40,558 nt of DNA from Bacteroidales bacterium (GTDB taxonomy: Bacteria > Bacteroidota > Bacteroidia > Bacteroidales > UBA932), in assembly GCA_016290385.1 (NCBI GenBank), contig JAEETO010000010.1, positions 1 to 40,558 of the forward strand. Direction: 5' to 3'. The position numbers were made by a program, and so were the translations under genes. The notes under the pieces were generated by a model. The model saw only the letters and a list, made by a program, of their open reading frames with translations. It did not search any database and was not told the DNA's origin. Position 1 is the stretch's first letter. The number at the start of each line of letters is the position of its first letter. Shown piece by piece: positions 8,191 through 16,317 of this stretch.

Positions 8191-9738
8191 ATGGATTACA
8201 TCAAGATCAATCCTTCTGACAATGTCGCCGTGGCGCTCACCGACCTTCGGGCCGGTGAGGCCGTGTGCGGCGTTACGCTCCAGTGCGACGTCCCGCGCGG
8301 ACACAAGATCGTCCTGCAGGATCTCAGGGCAGGGGAGAACGTCATCAAATACGGCTTCCCGATCGGCCATGTGACCCGCGATGCCGCGGCCGGCACGATG
8401 GTCGACCACAGTTGCATCAAGACCAACCTGGAAGGGCTGCTGGATTACAAATATGAACCGAAGATTTCTCCACTCGCTCCGCTCGGTCGAAATGACAAGG
8501 ATGCGCTCGGTGGGAATGGCGGGGATGTCATTTCGAGCGACGCCGAGGAATCATTCCGGGGTTACCGCCGCGCCGACGGCCAGGTGGGCATCCGCAACCA
8601 GATATGGGTGATTCCCACCGTGGGCTGCGTGAACGGCATTTGCGAGCAGATTGTCGCCCGTTTCAAGGATGAGATGCCGGATCAGGTCCGGCAAGACTGG
8701 GAATCCGGTGTCGACGCCGTTGTCTGTTTTCCGCACAACTATGGCTGTTCCCAGCTGGGCGACGACCATCGGAACACCCGGACCATCCTGGCCGACATGG
8801 TACACCATCCCAATGCGGGCGGCGTGCTGGTCGTATCGCTCGGTTGTGAAAACAACCAGCTGGATGCATTCAGGGAGATCGTTGGTAAAGTGGACGAATC
8901 CCGCGTACGGATGTTCGTCTGCCAGCAGGTGGAAGATGAGGTCGAATATGGCTTGCAACAGCTCCGCGAGATTTACGCGGTCTGCTCTCAGGACCGTCGC
9001 ACCGAAGTGCCCGTCAGCGAACTTCGCGTGGGCCTCAAGTGCGGCGGGTCGGACGGCCTGTCCGGCATCACGGCCAATCCGCTGCTGGGTGTCTTCTCCG
9101 ACTGGCTGGTGGCCCGTGGCGGCACGACGGTGCTGACCGAGGTACCGGAGATGTTCGGGGCGGAGACCATCTTGATGAACCGGTGCCAGGACAGGGCGAC
9201 CTTCGACAAGACGGTCAGCCTGATCAACGATTTCAAGGCGTACTTCATGCGCAACGACCAGCCCGTGTACGAGAATCCCTCGCCGGGCAACAAGGCGGGC
9301 GGCATCTCCACGCTGGAAGAGAAATCGCTGGGCTGCACACAGAAGTGCGGATCGAGCCTCGTCCGTGACGTGCTCCGTTACGGAGAACGGCTCTCTGTCA
9401 GGGGACTCAACCTGCTGAGCGCTCCGGGCAACGACCTGGTGGCATCGACGGCGCTGGCGGCTGCGGGCTGCCAGGTCGTCCTTTTCACCACGGGACGCGG
9501 TACGCCCTTCGGCAGTTTCGTTCCTACCATGAAAATTTCGACCAACACGCCGCTGGCGGAGCGCAAGCCCGCCTGGATCGACTTCAACGCAGGCGTGCTG
9601 GCGCAAGACGAGGAGATGGAAGCCGTCGCCGCCCGTTTCACGGACTACGTGCTCTCCGTCGCCTCCGGCGAACCCGTCAACAACGAGAAACATGGCATCC
9701 GCGAGATCGCCATTTTCAAGACGGGTGTAACCTTATAA
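8191..9738 (+). CDS. uxaA: Altronate dehydratase UxaA
   Basis: UxaA dehydrates D-altronate to 2-keto-3-deoxygluconate (KDG). Residues 1-88 form the N-terminal SAF-like domain (VPRGHKIVLQDLRAGENVIKYG). From about residue 125 the catalytic altronate/galactarate dehydratase domain runs to the C-terminus, with GYRRADGQVGIRN, the PHNYGCSQLGDDH cluster, LKCGGSDGLSGI, SLGCTQKCGSS and FTTGRGTPFGS. The linker at residues about 91-121 is encoded by a palindromic repeat (8463-8552), which makes it longer and more Gly/Asp-rich than normal. A second REP-like palindrome lies at 8675-8693, in frame. All signature motifs remain intact, so activity is expected. Confidence 0.96.
   Translation: MDYIKINPSDNVAVALTDLRAGEAVCGVTLQCDVPRGHKIVLQDLRAGENVIKYGFPIGHVTRDAAAGTMVDHSCIKTNLEGLLDYKYEPKISPLAPLGRNDKDALGGNGGDVISSDAEESFRGYRRADGQVGIRNQIWVIPTVGCVNGICEQIVARFKDEMPDQVRQDWESGVDAVVCFPHNYGCSQLGDDHRNTRTILADMVHHPNAGGVLVVSLGCENNQLDAFREIVGKVDESRVRMFVCQQVEDEVEYGLQQLREIYAVCSQDRRTEVPVSELRVGLKCGGSDGLSGITANPLLGVFSDWLVARGGTTVLTEVPEMFGAETILMNRCQDRATFDKTVSLINDFKAYFMRNDQPVYENPSPGNKAGGISTLEEKSLGCTQKCGSSLVRDVLRYGERLSVRGLNLLSAPGNDLVASTALAAAGCQVVLFTTGRGTPFGSFVPTMKISTNTPLAERKPAWIDFNAGVLAQDEEMEAVAARFTDYVLSVASGEPVNNEKHGIREIAIFKTGVTL
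8463..8552 (+). repeat. Inverted palindromic repeat inside the uxaA interdomain linker
   Basis: The left arm (8463-8496) ends in CGAAATGAC and the right arm (8527-8552) begins with its exact complement GTCATTTCG. Both arms read outward to a GAAATC or GAATC end, so they are two head-to-head copies of a GTCATTTCG-type element flanking a 30-base spacer. The whole unit is in frame and encodes the linker between the SAF and catalytic domains of UxaA. This is low-complexity sequence unlike the conserved coding sequence on either side. Confidence 0.7.
8675..8693 (-). repeat. REP-like hairpin within uxaA (copy 2, reverse orientation)
   Basis: A 7-bp perfect stem (TGCCGGA/TCCGGCA) with a 5-base loop. 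Read on the minus strand it gives GTCTTGCCGGACCTG followed by ATCCGGCATCT, which matches the layout of the intercistronic copies at 8165 and 16282. It encodes a short polar segment (MPDQVRQ) just before the conserved VDAVVCFPHNYGCSQ block of UxaA. Confidence 0.6.
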
Positions 9739-9763
9739 ATTGAATATTCATTAAATACGCTAT

Positions 9764-11203
9764 ATGGAAAGATTAAATCGTACGACGGCGCCTCAGGCGA
9801 AAACGTACACCGAGAAGGTGATCCAGTTCGGGGAAGGCAACTTCCTCCGGGCGTTCATCGAATGGATCATTTGGAAAACCAACCAGAAGACGGACTTCAA
9901 CGGCTCCGTAGTCGTCGTCCAGCCCATCGAGAAAGGCATGGTCAGCTGGCTCAACGAGCAGGACGGTCTTTATCACCTCAACCTGCAGGGCCTGCTCGAC
10001 GGCCAGCCCGTCGACAGCGTCGACCTGATCGACGTCATCTCCCGCGGCCTGAATCCCTACGAGGATTTCGATGCATACCTGAAACTGGCCGAACAGCCCG
10101 AGATCCGCTTCGTCATCTCCAACACGACCGAGGCTGGCATCGCCTTCGACCCTTCCTGCAAGCTGGATGACAAACCGGCCTCTTCGTATCCCGGCAAGCT
10201 CACGCAGTTGCTCTATCACCGTTATCAGTACGTCAAGGGCGACAAGGCCAAAGGCCTGATCATCTTCCCGTGCGAACTGATCTTCGAAAACGGCAAGCAC
10301 CTGAAAGAATGCATCCGCCAGTACATCGACCTGTGGAAACTGGGAGAAGGCTTCCGCGAGTGGTTCGAGACGGCCTGCGGCGTTTACAGCACGCTGGTCG
10401 ACCGTATCGTGCCGGGCTATCCCCGGGATACCGCCGAGCAGCTCTGTGCCCGTGCCGGCTATCAGGACAACCTGCTCGACAAAGCCGAGATCTTCCATCT
10501 CTGGGTCATCGAGGCACCCGCCGAAGTAGCCAGGGAGTTCCCCGCTGACAAGGCCGGGCTCAACGTGCTCTTCGTGCCCTCCGAGGCACCGTACCACGAG
10601 CGCAAGGTCACCTTGCTTAACGGCCCGCATACCGTGCTGTCGCCCGTGGGCTACCTGAGCGGTCTCAATACCGTAAAGGAATGCTGCGAAGACGAGCTGG
10701 TCGGTCCTTATGTGCGCAAAGTCATGTACGAGGAACTGCTTCCGACGCTCAACCTGCCGAAGGAAGAACTTGTGCAGTTCGCCGACGCCGTGATGGAACG
10801 TTTCCGCAATCCTTTCGTGAAACACTTCGTCACCAGCATCATGCTCAACTCCTTCCCGAAATTCAAGACGCGCGACCTGCCGGGCCTGAAAACCTACCTG
10901 GCCCGCAAGGGCGAGCTGCCGAAAGGCATCGTGCTGGGCCTGGCCGCCATCTGTACCTACTATAAAGGTGGGAAGCGGGGAGAAGACGAGATTGTCCCGA
11001 ACGACGATCCGAAGATCATCGCCCTGCTGCAACGTCTCTGGGCCACGGGCGACATCGCCGCTGTGGCCAAGGGTGTCCTGGCCGACGATTTCATCTGGGG
11101 TGAGGACCTCAACCAGATTCCGGGCCTGACCGCGTTGCTGAAGACCTACCTGACCATGATTCATGAAGCCGGCATGCGTGCCGCCGTTCAGAATATCCTG
11201 TAA
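9764..11203 (+). CDS. uxaB: Tagaturonate reductase UxaB
   Basis: This 479-residue protein is an NAD(H)-dependent reductase of the polyol/mannitol dehydrogenase family that converts D-tagaturonate to D-altronate. The N-terminus carries the nucleotide-binding start (EKVIQFGEGNFLRAFIEW). Further family blocks follow: ISNTTEAGIAF, PCELIFENG, VDRIVPGYPRD, a KVTLLNGPHTVLSPVGYL segment with the catalytic Lys region, and NPFVKHFVTSIMLNSFPKF. The length and all blocks agree with UxaB rather than fructuronate reductase UxuB. It lies 25 bases after uxaA and 11 bases before the transporter gene. The preceding gap contains a GAATATTC palindrome of unknown meaning. Confidence 0.96.
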   Translation: MERLNRTTAPQAKTYTEKVIQFGEGNFLRAFIEWIIWKTNQKTDFNGSVVVVQPIEKGMVSWLNEQDGLYHLNLQGLLDGQPVDSVDLIDVISRGLNPYEDFDAYLKLAEQPEIRFVISNTTEAGIAFDPSCKLDDKPASSYPGKLTQLLYHRYQYVKGDKAKGLIIFPCELIFENGKHLKECIRQYIDLWKLGEGFREWFETACGVYSTLVDRIVPGYPRDTAEQLCARAGYQDNLLDKAEIFHLWVIEAPAEVAREFPADKAGLNVLFVPSEAPYHERKVTLLNGPHTVLSPVGYLSGLNTVKECCEDELVGPYVRKVMYEELLPTLNLPKEELVQFADAVMERFRNPFVKHFVTSIMLNSFPKFKTRDLPGLKTYLARKGELPKGIVLGLAAICTYYKGGKRGEDEIVPNDDPKIIALLQRLWATGDIAAVAKGVLADDFIWGEDLNQIPGLTALLKTYLTMIHEAGMRAAVQNIL

Positions 11204-11214
11204 CAACGCTGTCT

Positions 11215-12678
11215 ATGACTACCCAACAGAAACTCATGTCCAACTGGCGCTGGTGGATCTGCTCGCTGCTCTTCGTTGCGACCACGGTCAACTATCTCGA
11301 CCGTCAGGTGCTCTCCCTGACCTACGAGGAATTCATCAAGCCCGAATTCCATTGGACCGATGCCAATTACGGCACCATCACCAGTTTCTTCTCCATCTTC
11401 TACGCCATCTGCTGCCTTTTCGCCGGCAAATTCGTGGACTGGATGGGTACGAAGAAAGGTTATCTGATCGCCATCGGCGTCTGGTCGGCCGGTGCGTGCC
11501 TGCACGCCGGCTGCGGCTGGGCTACCGCCCATCTTGAAGGCCTCGGCACCGTGGAGGCCCTGCGTGCCGTGCAGAGAGGTTCCCAGATCGCCCTGGCTGT
11601 ATCCACTACCTCTGTATTCCTGTTTATGCTCTGTCGCGGTATCCTTGCGCTCGGCGAGGCGGGCAACTTCCCGGCTGCCATCAAGGTGACGGCGGAGTAT
11701 TTCCCGAAGAAGGACCGTGCGTTCGCGACCTCCATCTTCAACGCCGGCGCTTCGGTCGGCGCACTCGCCGCTCCGCTGCTGATCCCGCCTCTGGCGGTGA
11801 AATACGGCTGGGAGATGGCCTTCATCATTATCGGCGGCCTGGGCTTCCTCTGGATGTTCTTCTGGGCCTTCATGTATGACAAACCGGAGAAGAGCAGGCA
11901 CGTGAACGCAGCCGAACTGGAATACATCCGCCAGGACGATGCCGAAGAGGCTGCCGAGAAGGCCGCCGCGGCCGAGGCTGCCGCCCAGGAGAAGGCGATC
12001 CCCTTCCTGAAGTGCTTCACCTACAAGCAGACCTGGTCTTTCATCGTCGGCAAGTTCTTCACCGACGGTGTATGGTGGTTCTTCCTGTTCTGGGCACCGT
12101 CCTATTTCAGCAACCAGTTCCATGCGCCGGCCACATCGACGCTGGGACAGTGGCTGATCTTCACGCTCTATCTCATCGTGACCGTGATCTCCATCTTCGG
12201 CGGCTATCTCCCGAAGGTCTTTGTGGAGAAGAAAGGCATGAATCCGTATTCGGGCCGCATGCTCGCCATGCTCATTTTCGCTTTCTTCCCGATTGCCGCG
12301 CTCTTCGCACAGCCGCTGGGCGTGAACCTCGGTTCTCCCTGGTGGCCGGCCATCCTCATCGGCCTGGCCGGTGCAGGACACCAGGCCTGGAGCGCCAACC
12401 TGTTCTCCACCATCGGCGACATGTTCCCCAAGAGTACCATCGCGACCATCACCGGCATCGGTGCCATGGCCGGCGGTATCGGCTCGATGATTATCCAGAA
12501 GGTGGCGGGCCACCTCTTCACGTATGCGGAGCATGCCGGCGAAGCCTTCAGTTTCCTCGGCTTCACGGGCAAGCCGGCCGGTTATTTCATCATGTTCTGC
12601 TTCTGCGGCCTGGCCTACCTGATTGCCTGGACCATCATGAAGATCCTGGTTCCCAAGTATAAACCCATTGAGCTGTAA
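11215..12678 (+). CDS. Hexuronate MFS transporter (ExuT-like)
   Basis: This 487-residue inner-membrane protein of the anion:cation symporter branch of the major facilitator superfamily has about 12 predicted helices. The N-terminus (RWWICSLLFVATTVNYLDRQ) and the GEAGNFPAAIKVTAEYFPKKDRA loop are typical of ExuT/glucarate-type transporters. An Ala/Glu-rich cytoplasmic loop (residues about 240-262) joins the two six-helix halves. Placement between uxaB and kduD points to import of galacturonate, glucuronate or unsaturated uronates from the periplasm. Exact substrate choice cannot be read from the sequence. Confidence 0.92.
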   Translation: MTTQQKLMSNWRWWICSLLFVATTVNYLDRQVLSLTYEEFIKPEFHWTDANYGTITSFFSIFYAICCLFAGKFVDWMGTKKGYLIAIGVWSAGACLHAGCGWATAHLEGLGTVEALRAVQRGSQIALAVSTTSVFLFMLCRGILALGEAGNFPAAIKVTAEYFPKKDRAFATSIFNAGASVGALAAPLLIPPLAVKYGWEMAFIIIGGLGFLWMFFWAFMYDKPEKSRHVNAAELEYIRQDDAEEAAEKAAAAEAAAQEKAIPFLKCFTYKQTWSFIVGKFFTDGVWWFFLFWAPSYFSNQFHAPATSTLGQWLIFTLYLIVTVISIFGGYLPKVFVEKKGMNPYSGRMLAMLIFAFFPIAALFAQPLGVNLGSPWWPAILIGLAGAGHQAWSANLFSTIGDMFPKSTIATITGIGAMAGGIGSMIIQKVAGHLFTYAEHAGEAFSFLGFTGKPAGYFIMFCFCGLAYLIAWTIMKILVPKYKPIEL

Positions 12679-12679
12679 T

Positions 12680-13534
12680 ATGAGGAAGATCTGGATGCTG
12701 ACCCTGGCGCTGCTGGCCCTGACGGGCTGCAAGTCGCCCGAAGCGACCGTAATGGCCCGCTATGTTCCGGAGCGCGCCGACGACTTCGTGTATGAAAACA
12801 ATCTGGTGGCCGGCCGTTTCTACGGCGAGGCCCTTGAAGGCAATCCCACATCCCCCGGCATCGACGTATGGGTGAAACTGCCCGGAAAACTGGTCGCTGA
12901 CGACTGGTACAAGGGGGCGATGGAGGATCCGGACTATTACCATCACGACCATGGCGGAAAAGACTGCTACAAGGTGGCGGTCTCCCTGGGCGGCGGCGCT
13001 TCCGCTCCGCTGATCGACGGGACACTGCGTTATCCGTCCACGAACTACCGTTCCTACGACATGCTGGAAGAGCGTCCCGACAAAGTGGTCTTCGTGCTCC
13101 ATTATCCCGCCTGGCAGGCTTCCGACGACGTGGCCGTTTCGCTCGACAAGCAGGTTACGGTCTTGCCGGACAGCTATTTCTGCATCGTGGAGGATACGTA
13201 TACGTTCACAGGTGCGGAGACCCTGACCATCGCCGCCGGCGTCAACCGCCATCCGGCGCTGGGCACGCTGGTCGATGAACTCATCATTCCGGGCCGTTAT
13301 GCTCTCTGGGAGCATGCCTCCGACCAGAGCATCGAGCCGGAAGACGGCATGCTCGGCGTGGCCGTCGTCGTCCCGGACGCGGAAACCGCCCGTATCACCG
13401 ATGACGGCGTCCATGGCATCTGCACCCTTGAGGTCCGCAGCGGGGAGCCCTTCCGCTACCTGTTCGGCTCCTGCTGGTCGAAAGGGGAGGTGAAGACAGC
13501 TGAAAACTGGTATGAAATCGTTAAAAAACAATAA
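12680..13534 (+). CDS. DUF4861 family lipoprotein, uronate-locus associated
   Basis: This is a 284-residue predicted lipoprotein; the start at 12680 gives a short signal with lipobox LTGC (Cys17) and leaves one base after the transporter stop. The mature part has DUF4861 features: a YVPERADDFVYENNLVAGRFYG opening, an acidic/His-rich YYHHDHGG segment, then beta-rich sequence (KVVFVLHYPAW, VTVLPDSYFCIVEDTYTF). DUF4861 genes recur beside kduI/kduD and polysaccharide lyases in Bacteroidota, but I know of no established reaction for them. Location suggests a periplasmic step on pectin-derived oligouronides. The stop is 4 bases before kduD. Confidence 0.8.
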   Translation: MRKIWMLTLALLALTGCKSPEATVMARYVPERADDFVYENNLVAGRFYGEALEGNPTSPGIDVWVKLPGKLVADDWYKGAMEDPDYYHHDHGGKDCYKVAVSLGGGASAPLIDGTLRYPSTNYRSYDMLEERPDKVVFVLHYPAWQASDDVAVSLDKQVTVLPDSYFCIVEDTYTFTGAETLTIAAGVNRHPALGTLVDELIIPGRYALWEHASDQSIEPEDGMLGVAVVVPDAETARITDDGVHGICTLEVRSGEPFRYLFGSCWSKGEVKTAENWYEIVKKQ

Positions 13535-13538
13535 ACCC

Positions 13539-14342
13539 ATGAACAATCCTTTTTCCCTGGAAGGCAAGAATGCCTGGATCACCGGCGCTTCCTATGGCAT
13601 TGGCTTCAACATTGCCAAGGCTTTTGTTGGCGCAGGCATCAAGAATATCATTTTCAACGACATCAACGAGGCGGCGCTGGAACGCGGCCTGGCCAATTAC
13701 AAAGAAGCCGGCATCACGAACGTGAAAGGTTACGTCTGCGACGTGACCAAGGAGGACGAAGTGAAGGCCCTCGTGGAGAAGATCCATGCCGAGGTCGGTC
13801 CGATCGACATCCTGGTCAACAACGCCGGCATCATCAAGCGCATCCCCATGCACGAGATGAAACGCGCCGAGTTCCAGGCCGTGATCGACGTGGACCTCGT
13901 GGCCCCTTATATCGTCTCCGCCGCCGTCCTGCCCGAGATGATGGCCCGTCATGAAGGTAAGATCATCAACATCTGTTCGATGATGAGTGAACTGGGCCGC
14001 GAGACCGTGAGCGCTTATGCAGCGGCCAAGGGTGGCCTGAAGATGCTTACCCGCAACATTTGTTCGGAGTACGGCTCCTACAATATCCAGTGCAACGGCA
14101 TCGGCCCCGGCTACATCGCTACGCCACAGACGGCACCGCTGCGCGAACGGCAGCCCGACGGGAGTCGTCACCCGTTCGACAGCTTCATCGTGGCCAAGAC
14201 CCCGGCCGGCCGCTGGCTGGACCCGAGCGAACTGGGCGGACCCGCCGTATTCCTGGCATCCCACGCCTCCGACGCCGTGAACGGCCACGTGCTTTACGTG
14301 GATGGCGGCATCCTGGCCTATATCGGCAAGCAACCGGAATAG
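13539..14342 (+). CDS. kduD: KduD-type 2-dehydro-3-deoxy-D-gluconate 5-dehydrogenase (SDR)
   Basis: KduD reduces 3-deoxy-D-glycero-2,5-hexodiulosonate (DKII) to KDG with NAD(P)H. The 267-residue classical short-chain dehydrogenase shows the TGASYGIG dinucleotide loop (residues 15-22), NNAG (94-97), Ser147 and the catalytic YAAAK (Tyr160, Lys164). The ATG at 13539 is chosen because an upstream in-frame ATG at 13512 lies inside the DUF4861 gene and precedes the normal SDR N-terminus. Position next to kduI supports KduD over a gluconate 5-dehydrogenase, which it also resembles. Confidence 0.93.
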   Translation: MNNPFSLEGKNAWITGASYGIGFNIAKAFVGAGIKNIIFNDINEAALERGLANYKEAGITNVKGYVCDVTKEDEVKALVEKIHAEVGPIDILVNNAGIIKRIPMHEMKRAEFQAVIDVDLVAPYIVSAAVLPEMMARHEGKIINICSMMSELGRETVSAYAAAKGGLKMLTRNICSEYGSYNIQCNGIGPGYIATPQTAPLRERQPDGSRHPFDSFIVAKTPAGRWLDPSELGGPAVFLASHASDAVNGHVLYVDGGILAYIGKQPE

Positions 14343-14372
14343 ATTCCCCGATACGTTCAGAATGACCGTCTT

Positions 14373-15215
14373 ATGAAAATCAATTGCCAAGTACGCCAGG
14401 CATCCAGCCATTTGGACGCCAGGCATTACGACACGGCCCGGATCCGTCAGGAATATCTGGTGGAGAACCTCATGCTTCCCGATGAGATCAACATGGTCTA
14501 TTCGATGTTCGACCGTATCATCGCGGGCGGAGCTGTCCCTGTGCAGGAGGACCTGCTGCTCAGCGCGCCCGAAATCCTGCGCGCGGACTATTTTACCCAG
14601 CGCCGTGAACTGGGCATCATCAATGTCGGCGGCACTGGTGTCGTCCGGGTAGGGGACGAGGAATACACGATTCCGTTCAAGGAGGCCCTGTATGTAGGGC
14701 GGGGCAACCGCCACGTCACTTTCAAGAGCGTGGATCCGCAGCATCCGGCCCATTTCTATTTCTGCTCGGCTACGGCCCATCGCGAGACGGGCGTGAAGCA
14801 GGTGTCGAAAAAAGATGCCGTGGTGATGCACCTCGGCTCGCTGGAGGAGTCCAACGAACGCACCATCAACCGTCTGCTGGTCAAGGAAGTTGTGCCCTGC
14901 TGCCAGTTGCAGATGGGCATGACCGAGCTGGCACCCGGCAGCACCTGGAACACGATGCCGGCTCATACGCACGACCGTCGCATGGAGGTATATTTCTACT
15001 TTGAAGTACCCGAAGACGCCGCTGTCTGCCACTTCATGGGAGAACCGCAGGAGACCCGGCACATCTGGATGCACAACGAGCAGGCTGTCATCTCGCCGCA
15101 GTGGAGCATCCACAGCGCCTGCGCCACCCGCAACTACACCTTCATCTGGGGCATGTGCGGTGAGAACGATGACTACAACGACATGGACTGGTGCGCCACG
15201 AAAGATTTAAGGTAA
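14373..15215 (+). CDS. kduI: 5-keto-4-deoxyuronate isomerase KduI
   Basis: KduI converts 5-keto-4-deoxyuronate (DKI), formed from unsaturated galacturonate released by pectate lyases, to DKII. The 280-residue cupin has the zinc ligands in family spacing: His198 and His200 (PAHTHDRR), Glu205 (MEVYFYFEVP) and His247 (SPQWSIHSA). Other family blocks are LGIINVGG, LYVGRGNRHVTF and NYTFIWGMCGEN near the end. Its presence shows that the operon handles lyase products as well as free galacturonate. Confidence 0.97.
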   Translation: MKINCQVRQASSHLDARHYDTARIRQEYLVENLMLPDEINMVYSMFDRIIAGGAVPVQEDLLLSAPEILRADYFTQRRELGIINVGGTGVVRVGDEEYTIPFKEALYVGRGNRHVTFKSVDPQHPAHFYFCSATAHRETGVKQVSKKDAVVMHLGSLEESNERTINRLLVKEVVPCCQLQMGMTELAPGSTWNTMPAHTHDRRMEVYFYFEVPEDAAVCHFMGEPQETRHIWMHNEQAVISPQWSIHSACATRNYTFIWGMCGENDDYNDMDWCATKDLR

Positions 15216-15235
15216 AACAAAACAAGCATGACTAT

Positions 15236-16273
15236 ATGGCAAAAGTAGTAACATTCGGCGAAGTGATGCTTCGCCTTTCGACACCGGGATTCCTGCGTTT
15301 CGCCCAGGCCCGGCAGTTCGATGCCACTTTCGGCGGTGGAGAGGCCAACGTGGCCGTCTCGCTGGCCAACTATGGCGTGGATGCGCATTTCGTGACGCGC
15401 ATGCCCAAAAACGATATCGCCGACATGTGCCTGGCTGAACTTCGCGGAATGGGCGTGCAACTCGACGGTGTGGTGTATGGCGGTGACCGCGTGGGTATCT
15501 ATTATCTGGAGACGGGAGCCGTGGCCCGCGGCAGCAAGGTGGTTTACGACCGTGCGAATTCCGCGATCGCCGAGATCAAGCCCGGCATGGTGGACTGGCA
15601 CAAGGTGCTGCAGGGTGCCGACTGGTTTCACTGGACGGGCATTACGCCGGCCCTGAGCCAGGGAGCGGCCGATGCCTGCCTGGAGGCGATCAAGGTGGCC
15701 AACGAGATGGGAGTCAAGGTATCCTGTGACCTGAACTACCGCAAGAAACTCTGGAAATACGGCAAATCTGCTTCGGAGGTGATGCCGGCGCTCGTGGAGG
15801 GCTGCGACCTGATCCTGGGCAACGAGGAGGATGCGGAGAAGGAATTCGGCATCAAGCCGGAAGGATTTGATGCGGAGAAGACGGGCGGCGAGATCGACCA
15901 GACCGCTTTCGTCAGCGTCTGCCGCCAGCTCATGGAGAAATTTCCGCGCTGCAAGAAGGTGGCGGTCACCCTTCGCGGTTCGATCAATGCGAACCACAAC
16001 ACCTGGGGCGGCGTGCTCTACGACGGCAAGACGCTCTGGCAGTCGCGTCGTTACGACATCACGCACATCGTGGACCGCGTGGGTGGCGGCGACTCGTTCA
16101 TGGGCGGCCTGCTCTATGGTCTTCTGACCTACGATACCGATCAGCAGGCGATTGAATTCGCTGCTGCGGCATCGGCTCTCAAACACACGATTATCGGCGA
16201 CTACAACCGCGTCACGGTCGCCGAAGTCGAAGGTCTCATGAACGGTGGCGGCAGTGGCCGGGTCTCCCGATAA
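15236..16273 (+). CDS. kdgK: 2-keto-3-deoxygluconate kinase KdgK (PfkB family)
   Basis: KdgK phosphorylates KDG to KDPG. The 345-residue protein is a PfkB/ribokinase-type sugar kinase: N-terminal FGEVMLRLSTPGF, the GGGEANVAVSLANYG substrate motif, CDLNYRKKLW, and the C-terminal anion-hole motif VGGGDSFMGG with catalytic base Asp286. The ATG at 15236 starts the conserved MAKVVTFGEVM sequence; an upstream in-frame ATG at 15191 lies within kduI. The C-terminus (GGGSGRVSR) is low-complexity and runs into the REP-like hairpin region. Confidence 0.95.
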   Translation: MAKVVTFGEVMLRLSTPGFLRFAQARQFDATFGGGEANVAVSLANYGVDAHFVTRMPKNDIADMCLAELRGMGVQLDGVVYGGDRVGIYYLETGAVARGSKVVYDRANSAIAEIKPGMVDWHKVLQGADWFHWTGITPALSQGAADACLEAIKVANEMGVKVSCDLNYRKKLWKYGKSASEVMPALVEGCDLILGNEEDAEKEFGIKPEGFDAEKTGGEIDQTAFVSVCRQLMEKFPRCKKVAVTLRGSINANHNTWGGVLYDGKTLWQSRRYDITHIVDRVGGGDSFMGGLLYGLLTYDTDQQAIEFAAAASALKHTIIGDYNRVTVAEVEGLMNGGGSGRVSR

Positions 16274-16281
16274 GTAACGTC

Positions 16282-16302
16282 ATTCCGGGCTTGCCCCGGA
16301 AT
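16282..16302 (+). repeat. REP-like intercistronic hairpin (copy 3)
   Basis: An 8-bp perfect stem (ATTCCGGG/CCCGGAAT) with a 5-base loop, preceded by AACGTC and followed by CTC. It occupies most of the gap between kdgK and eda and ends 15 bases before the eda ATG. The flanking TAACGTCAT matches the copy after uxaC, while the stem bases differ in a compensatory way. Confidence 0.75.
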
Positions 16303-16317
16303 CTCAAACCGAAGAAT

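Noticed and set aside
6703-8409. Long minus-strand open frame opposite uxaC
   Set aside because: It is a shadow of the well-conserved UxaC coding sequence, with no recognisable protein features of its own.
8463-8552. Repeat in uxaA as a frameshift or pseudogene sign
   Set aside because: The reading frame is maintained through the repeat and every conserved motif downstream is intact.
11188-12732. Long minus-strand open frame opposite the MFS transporter
   Set aside because: The plus strand encodes an unmistakable 12-helix transporter; the antisense translation is highly charged and patternless.
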